Positions 59,490 through 64,000 of a DNA stretch of 64,000 bases are shown here, in pieces. The stretch is taken from positions 4,340,001 to 4,404,000 of the forward strand of contig CP019169.1 in NCBI GenBank assembly GCA_001953215.1. Direction: 5' to 3'. The DNA comes from Betaproteobacteria bacterium GR16-43 (GTDB lineage: Bacteria; Pseudomonadota; Gammaproteobacteria; Burkholderiales; Usitatibacteraceae). The notes beneath the pieces are model-generated. The model did not search any database. It saw nothing but the letters and a program-made list of their open reading frames with translations, and was not told where the DNA came from. Position numbers and translations under genes: made by a program. Numbering within the stretch: the stretch's first letter is position 1; each line of letters starts with the position of its first letter.

Positions 59490-60733
59490 ACCGCCGCGAA
59501 TTCCTCGCAGCGCCCCTGGTCCTCACGGCATGCGCGGGGGTGCCGGTGCAGGCGCGCCGCGGACCGTCCGGTTGGGCGGCGGCCGAAGGCGGCCTGGGAA
59601 TCGGTGCAGTGCCGCCGGAGAATCGCTTCGACATCCGCTCGCGTGCGGACCTCGACCGCGCAATGGCGATGGGCGGCGTGCCGAAGCTCCTGCGTGTGCA
59701 TGGCCGCATCGATCTCTCGGGCGGACGCGGCGCCGCGGACTTCGCCGACCGCGAGTTCGATTTCGAAGCGTATCTCCGCGCCTACGCGCCCGAGACCTGG
59801 GGGCGGCGCGCCCTCACCGGCCCGCTGGAGGAAGCGCGCAAGCGCTCGGCCGCGCGCCAGGGTGCCGCCGTCACGCTGAAGGTCGTGCCGAATACCGCGA
59901 TCGTCGGCGTGACGCCCGACGCCGGCTTCACCGACGGCGCGATCATGCTGCAGGACACCCGCGGCGTGATCCTCAGCAACCTGCGCTTCCACGGCGTGCG
60001 CGACCACTTCCCGGCGTGGGATCCCCTCGATGGCGCGCGCGGCGAATGGAACTCCGAGTACGACGCGGTCTCGCTGCGGCGCGCGAGCCGCATCTGGGTC
60101 GATCATTGCGACTTCGAGAGCGTCCACCCCGCACGCGAGCGCTTCTTCGACCGCGTGTTCGAGACCAACGACGGGCTGCTGGACATCACGCAGGCGAGCG
60201 ACCTGGTCACGGTGTCGTGGTGCCGCTTCTCGCGCCACGACAAGACGATGCTGATCGGCGGCAGCGACCGGAGCGTCAACGACGAGGGGCACCTTCGCGT
60301 CACGCTGCACCACAACCTCTGGACGGACTGCGGCGAGCGCACGCCGCGCGTGCGCTTCGGCAAGGTGCACGTCGCCAGCAATCTGTTCGTCGTGACACCC
60401 GGCGCGCACTACGGCTACTCGATCGGCATGGGCTTCAAGTGCCGCATCGTGAGCGAGGACAACGTCTGGGAGACGGGACCCGAGATCGACGCCTCCCGCT
60501 TCGTCCGGCCGTGGGGCGGCACGCAACTGAGTGACCGGGGTTCGCTGCACAACGGCAAACCCGTCGCCCTGGGCGCAGCGCTGCAACGCGCCCATCCCAA
60601 CCTCGTGCTGGACGAGCGGCCGTCCTTCGACCCGCCGCCGATCGACGATCGCCGCCCAGCGACCGAAGTGGCGACGCAGGTCAGGGCCGGCGTGGGAGCC
60701 GGCCGGCAGGCGATCGACGACCTCGTTTCCTGA
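59486..60733 (+). CDS. Pectate lyase, PL1 family, Tat-exported lipoprotein
   Basis: A 415-residue pectate lyase. The N-terminus MNRREFLAAPLVLTACAG combines a twin-arginine motif (NRREFL) with a lipobox (LTAC), so it may be folded in the cytoplasm and then held on a membrane by lipid. The beta-helix core shows the PL1 signature: IWVDHCDFESVHP, DGLLDITQASDLVTVSWCRF, HDKTMLIGGSD, RVTLHHNLWTDCGERTPRVR and FGKVHVASNLF, with the catalytic Arg in TPRVRFG. Most pectate lyases are secreted; a lipidated form would act in the periplasm or at the cell surface. GTG start overlaps the ogl stop (GTGA). Confidence 0.92.
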   Translation: MNRREFLAAPLVLTACAGVPVQARRGPSGWAAAEGGLGIGAVPPENRFDIRSRADLDRAMAMGGVPKLLRVHGRIDLSGGRGAADFADREFDFEAYLRAYAPETWGRRALTGPLEEARKRSAARQGAAVTLKVVPNTAIVGVTPDAGFTDGAIMLQDTRGVILSNLRFHGVRDHFPAWDPLDGARGEWNSEYDAVSLRRASRIWVDHCDFESVHPARERFFDRVFETNDGLLDITQASDLVTVSWCRFSRHDKTMLIGGSDRSVNDEGHLRVTLHHNLWTDCGERTPRVRFGKVHVASNLFVVTPGAHYGYSIGMGFKCRIVSEDNVWETGPEIDASRFVRPWGGTQLSDRGSLHNGKPVALGAALQRAHPNLVLDERPSFDPPPIDDRRPATEVATQVRAGVGAGRQAIDDLVS

Positions 60734-60744
60734 CGGCACCGCGC

Positions 60745-60825
60745 GATTTCCGGCGCACCCGCAATGGTAAGATTCTGAGGCGGGACATCACGCCTTCGAT
60801 CGCGGTTTCGCGCTCCGCAGCCTGA
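60745..60825 (+). pseudogene. 3' remnant of an acyl-CoA ligase gene
   Basis: Twenty-six codons and a TGA in one frame, starting 12 bases after the pectate lyase stop, read DFRRTRNGKILRRDITPSIA and then a short tail. This is the catalytic-lysine end of an ANL-family CoA ligase. It matches the end of the intact ligase at 52787-52846 (EFPRTRNGKILRREITPRIA) at 16 of 20 residues and, by hand alignment, at 45 of 60 bases. There is no start codon or upstream part, so it is a broken end rather than a gene. The divergence means it is a paralogue or old relic, not a fresh copy. Confidence 0.8.
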
Positions 60826-60845
60826 CATCCCCACGCAACATCCCG

Positions 60846-60880
60846 CCCGGAGCATCGTGCTTCCGGGTGCTCCCCCTTTT
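60846..60880 (+). terminator. Weak terminator-like hairpin before the YqhA-family gene
   Basis: A hairpin CCCGGAGCA / TGC-T-TCCGGG with a 3-base loop and one bulged T (60846-60867) is followed by TGCTCCCCCTTTT. It may end the pectin transcript or the lost ligase transcript, although it lies only 12 bases before the next start. Confidence 0.4.
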
Positions 60881-60891
60881 CCGCGCACACC

Positions 60892-61494
60892 ATGGACGAA
60901 AACAAGACCTTCCGCCCCCTGAAGCCCCTGCCCAACCTGATCTTCATGAGCCGGTGGCTGCAGCTGCCGCTGTACCTCGGACTCATCGTCGCCCAGGGCA
61001 TCTACGTCTTTGTCTTCTGGCAGGAGCTGTTCCACCTCGTGATGGCGACCTTCGGCAACGCCGACTCGCTCGGCCACGTGCTCGATGCCGTCACGGTCGA
61101 AGGCGGGCAGCGCGCCACCAAGCCCAACGAGACCGTGCTGATGCTCGTCGTGCTGGGCCTGATCGACGTGGTGATGATCTCCAACCTGCTCATCATGGTG
61201 ATCGTGGGCGGCTACGAGACCTTCGTCTCGCGCATGGGCCTGCAGAACCATCCCGACCAGCCGGAGTGGCTCTCCTCGGTGAACGCGTCGGTGCTCAAGG
61301 TGAAGCTCGCGACCGCCATCATCGGCATCTCGTCGATCCACCTGCTGAAGACCTTCATCAATGCCGCGCACTATCCGGACCGAGTGATCATTGCGCAGGT
61401 CGGAATCCACCTCGTCTTCCTGCTTTCGGCCATTGCGATCGCCGCTTCCGACCGCATCATGCCGCACGCGCCATCCAAGCCCGGTCAACACTAG
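60892..61494 (+). CDS. YqhA-family (UPF0114/TIGR00645) inner membrane protein
   Basis: A 200-residue membrane protein with four hydrophobic segments (LQLPLYLGLIVAQGIYVFVFW, LMLVVLGLIDVVMISNLLIMVI-type, TAIIGISSIHLLKTFI and VGIHLVFLLSAIAIAASD). GGYETFVSRM with SSVNASVLKVKLATAI is the UPF0114 signature. Function is unknown. It probably belongs with the fumarase gene 12 bases downstream. No ribosome site is obvious before the ATG. Confidence 0.88.
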   Translation: MDENKTFRPLKPLPNLIFMSRWLQLPLYLGLIVAQGIYVFVFWQELFHLVMATFGNADSLGHVLDAVTVEGGQRATKPNETVLMLVVLGLIDVVMISNLLIMVIVGGYETFVSRMGLQNHPDQPEWLSSVNASVLKVKLATAIIGISSIHLLKTFINAAHYPDRVIIAQVGIHLVFLLSAIAIAASDRIMPHAPSKPGQH

Positions 61495-61506
61495 AACGGA
61501 GCCGCC

Positions 61507-63021
61507 ATGACCACGATCCGCGAAGAAGACTTCATCCAGTCCGTCGCCGACGGCTTCCAGTTCATCAGCTGCTACCACCCGCTGGACTACATCAAGCCGC
61601 TGGTGGAGGCGTATGAACGCGAGGAATCGCCCGCCGCGAAGGATGCGATGGCGCAGATCCTCATCAACTCGCGCATGGCCGCCGAGGGCCGGCGCCCGAT
61701 GTGCCAGGACACCGGCATCGCGATCGCCTTCATCAAGGTCGGCATGGATGTCCGCTGGGACACGAAGAAGTCGCTGCAGGAACTCGTCGACGAAGGCGTT
61801 CGCCGCGCCTACACCGACAAGGACAACCCGCTGCGCGCCTCGATGCTCGCGGATCCGGACGGCAAGCGGAAGACCACCGGCGACAACACGCCTTCGGTCA
61901 CGCACGTGGAGCTCGTCCCCGGCAACACGGTCGACGTGATCGTCGCCGCGAAGGGGGGCGGATCCGAGAACAAATCGAAGTTCGCGATGCTGCTGCCTTC
62001 CGACTCGATCGTGGACTGGGTGCTGCAGCAAGTGCCCACGATGGGCGCGGACTGGTGCCCGCCCGGCATGCTCTCGATCGGCATCGGCGGCTCGCCCGAG
62101 AAGGCGATGCTGATGGCCAAGTGGGCCATGATGGAACCGCTGAACATCCACGAGCTGAAGGCGCGCGGCCCGAAGACGCGCAGCGAGGACCTTCGCCTCG
62201 AGCTCTATGAAAAGGTGAATGCGCTGGGCATCGGCGCGCAGGGCCTGGGCGGCCTTACCACGGTGCTCGACGTGAAAGTCACGGACTACCCGACGCACGC
62301 CGCGTCGAAGCCCGTAGCGCTCCTGCCCAATTGTGCCGCCACGCGCCACGTGCACTTCGTGCTCGACGGGTCCGGGCCGGCGAAGCTCGACCCGCCCTCG
62401 CTCGACGACTGGCCGAAGCTCACCTTCGACACCTCCAAGAGCCGGCGCGTGAACCTCGACACGCTGAACAAGGCGGAGATCGCCACGTGGAAGGCGGGCG
62501 ACCGCCTGCTGCTGAACGGCAAGCTCCTCACCGGCCGCGATGCCGCGCACAAGCGCCTGGTCGAGATGCTCGCCAAGGGCGAGAAGATGCCGGTCGACTT
62601 CACCAATCGCTTCATCTACTACGTCGGCCCGGTCGACGCGGTGCGCGAGGAAGTGGTCGGCCCCGCGGGCCCCACGACGAGCTCGCGCATGGACAAGTTC
62701 GTGGAACCCCTGCTCGCCAAGACCGGCCTCATCGGCATGGTGGGCAAGAGCGAACGCAAGGACCCCGCGATCGAATCGATCAAGAAGCACGGCGCCGTGT
62801 ATTGCATCGCCGTGGGCGGCGCCGCCTACCTCGTGTCGAAGGCCATCAAGTCCTCGAAGGTACTCGCGTTCGAAGACCTCGGCATGGAAGCGATCCGCGA
62901 GTTCGAGGTGAAGGACATGCCCGTCACCGTCGCCGTGGATTCCACCGGCAACGCGGTGCACAAGAGCGGACCGGCGGAATGGAGAGCCAAGATCGGCAAG
63001 ATCCCCGTCGCGGTGGTTTGA
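61507..63021 (+). CDS. fumA: Fumarate hydratase, class I (iron-sulfur)
   Basis: Hydrates fumarate to malate in the TCA cycle. 504 residues, the single-chain class I type combining both domains. Three cysteines that would bind the [4Fe-4S] cluster are in RPMCQDTGIA, DWCPPGMLSIG and LLPNCAATRHVHF. The C-terminal domain has GPAGPTTSSRMDKF and AVYCIAVGGAAYLVS. Class I enzymes are oxygen-sensitive, and a class II (FumC) enzyme may exist elsewhere. Its TGA overlaps the TTG start of mfd. Confidence 0.96.
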   Translation: MTTIREEDFIQSVADGFQFISCYHPLDYIKPLVEAYEREESPAAKDAMAQILINSRMAAEGRRPMCQDTGIAIAFIKVGMDVRWDTKKSLQELVDEGVRRAYTDKDNPLRASMLADPDGKRKTTGDNTPSVTHVELVPGNTVDVIVAAKGGGSENKSKFAMLLPSDSIVDWVLQQVPTMGADWCPPGMLSIGIGGSPEKAMLMAKWAMMEPLNIHELKARGPKTRSEDLRLELYEKVNALGIGAQGLGGLTTVLDVKVTDYPTHAASKPVALLPNCAATRHVHFVLDGSGPAKLDPPSLDDWPKLTFDTSKSRRVNLDTLNKAEIATWKAGDRLLLNGKLLTGRDAAHKRLVEMLAKGEKMPVDFTNRFIYYVGPVDAVREEVVGPAGPTTSSRMDKFVEPLLAKTGLIGMVGKSERKDPAIESIKKHGAVYCIAVGGAAYLVSKAIKSSKVLAFEDLGMEAIREFEVKDMPVTVAVDSTGNAVHKSGPAEWRAKIGKIPVAVV

Positions 63022-64000
63022 CCGCCGCGCACGGCCCCCTCGCCGTCTCAGGCAGCTTCGACGCGCTGCACCTGGCGCGCCTTGCCCGCGCGCGCCGCCC
63101 GATCCTCGTCCTCGCCGCCTCGGCCCTCGATGCCGAGCGCCTGCGCGCCGAGATCGCGTGGTTCGATCCGGCGCTGCGGGTGCATCGCCTGCCCGACTGG
63201 GAAATCCTTCCCTACGACCAGTTCTCGCCCCACCCGGATCTCGTCTCGGAGCGCCTCGCCACGCTCTGGCAATTCGCGACCGGCGCCTTCGACGTCGGCA
63301 TCGTCCCGGTCACGACCGCACTGCAGCGCCTGGCCCCGCGCGCCTACCTCGCCGGCCGAACGTTCGACCTGAAGCAGAAGGAACGCCTCGACCTCGAAGC
63401 GCTGCGCGGGCAGCTGGTCTCGGCCGGCTATGCGCACGTGCAGCAGGTGATGTCGCCCGGTGAGTTCTGCGTGCGCGGCGGCCTGGTCGATCTCTTTCCC
63501 ACCGGCAGCGCCGTGCCCTATCGCCTCGACCTGCTGGGCGACGAGATCGAGACCATCCGCACGTTCGACGTCGACACGCAGCGCTCGATCTATCCCGTCC
63601 CGGCGATCCGCATGCTCCCGGCGCGCGAGTTCCCGCTCGACGAATCCGGGCGCGCGATGTTCCGCGACCACTTCCGCGAGCGTTTCGAGCGCGATCCTTC
63701 GCGTTCGCGCATTTACAAGGACGTCTCCAACGGCTTGGCACCCGCCGGCGTGGAGGCGTACCTGCCGCTCTTCTTCGACGAGACCGCCACGCTCTTCGAC
63801 TACCTCCCGGCGGCGACGACCTTCGCGGTGCACGGGACCGTATCCGAGGCGGCGGAAGCGTTCTGGAAGGACTTGAAGTCGCGCTACGAGCTGCTGCGCG
63901 GCGACGCGGACCGGCCCTTGCTGGAGCCGCGCGAGCTCTACGTGCCGGTCGAGGAGATGTTCGTCGGGCTGGCGAAGTTCGAGCGGACCGACGTGCGTCC
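63018..64000 (+). CDS. mfd: Transcription-repair coupling factor Mfd, N-terminal part (runs off the window)
   Basis: Mfd removes stalled RNA polymerase and recruits UvrA to damage. The frame begins at TTG 63018, overlapping the fumarase stop as TTGA, and stays open to the end of the window. The UvrB-homologous N-terminal domain is visible: VHRLPDWEILPYDQFSPHPD, the switch to VSERLATLWQF, FDLKQKERLDLEALRGQL, and VMSPGEFCVRGGLVDLFPTGS. FDYLPAATTFAVHG and further helices continue the domain. The helicase motifs and RNA-polymerase-interacting domain lie beyond base 64000. Confidence 0.93.
   Translation, partial: MTAAHGPLAVSGSFDALHLARLARARRPILVLAASALDAERLRAEIAWFDPALRVHRLPDWEILPYDQFSPHPDLVSERLATLWQFATGAFDVGIVPVTTALQRLAPRAYLAGRTFDLKQKERLDLEALRGQLVSAGYAHVQQVMSPGEFCVRGGLVDLFPTGSAVPYRLDLLGDEIETIRTFDVDTQRSIYPVPAIRMLPAREFPLDESGRAMFRDHFRERFERDPSRSRIYKDVSNGLAPAGVEAYLPLFFDETATLFDYLPAATTFAVHGTVSEAAEAFWKDLKSRYELLRGDADRPLLEPRELYVPVEEMFVGLAKFERTDVR

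Noticed and set aside
52787-60825. The two CoA-ligase ends as direct repeats (att sites) of an integrative element
   Set aside because: They differ at about 15 of 60 bases, many at third codon positions, and there is no integrase. Site-specific integration with identical att copies is therefore not supported.
60415-62961. An 848-codon minus-strand frame opposite fumarase and pectate lyase
   Set aside because: No domain, composition typical of antisense noise, and both plus-strand genes are clearly real.

Overview
The window is a compact, high-GC stretch of chromosome from a Gram-negative proteobacterium, most probably a betaproteobacterium. It has a Tol-Pal envelope system, LPS export, TonB-dependent uptake and ClpAS. 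The block ilvB-ilvN-ilvC-psd-pssA-leuA preceded by an ECF sigma factor, DUF3619, DUF3106 and RDD genes is an arrangement typical of betaproteobacteria. The genus cannot be fixed from the sequence alone. No IS element, prophage, integrase or CRISPR array was seen, and no gene-free stretch reaches 300 bases.

Layout. 1-660 holds the end of a sensor kinase; 0.9-3.6 kb a TonB-dependent receptor; 3.7-5.5 kb an acetyltransferase-thyA-folA group. From 16.6 kb down to 6.1 kb on the minus strand runs one long housekeeping block: yebC, an acetyltransferase, ruvCAB, ybgC, tolQRAB, pal, cpoB, queC, a YeeE-type sulfur transporter and tRNA-Lys. 16.7-19.4 kb has a HerA-like ATPase, slmA and a rimJ-like gene on the plus strand. 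19.4-25.2 kb (minus) has an orphan ATP-grasp enzyme, a flavocytochrome c sulfide dehydrogenase pair and clpSA. 25.4-33.3 kb is mixed housekeeping: cold-shock protein, icd, rluE, mnmA, a GST, purB, a bactofilin-like gene, an aldo-keto reductase and a ComEA-like protein. 33.4-40.3 kb is the branched-chain amino acid and phospholipid block, in which leuA has its own promoter and a leucine-rich leader peptide and pssA is fused to ankyrin repeats. 40.4-43.8 kb holds the sigma-factor cluster, lptG and a conserved hypothetical.

43.9-52.9 kb is organised around acetyl-CoA. acs is followed by a two-helix membrane protein, an SLC5-type sensor kinase with a STAC-like region, and two response regulators, resembling the CrbS/CrbR acetate switch. 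Divergently, a CitE-like lyase is coupled to an acyl-CoA ligase, and a perfect palindrome lies in the shared upstream region.

52.9-60.7 kb is an accessory pectin cassette: an enolase-superfamily enzyme, a four-gene oligogalacturonide-type ABC transporter, oligogalacturonate lyase and a Tat/lipoprotein pectate lyase, with a LacI-type palindrome at its divergent promoter region. It is followed directly by a 27-codon remnant of another acyl-CoA ligase, which suggests the cassette was inserted here. The window ends with a YqhA-family membrane protein, class I fumarase and the start of mfd.

Genes are packed tightly, with 1-4 base stop/start overlaps and frequent GTG and TTG starts. thyA appears to start at CTG, and three convergent gene pairs share a palindromic CTAG for both stops.
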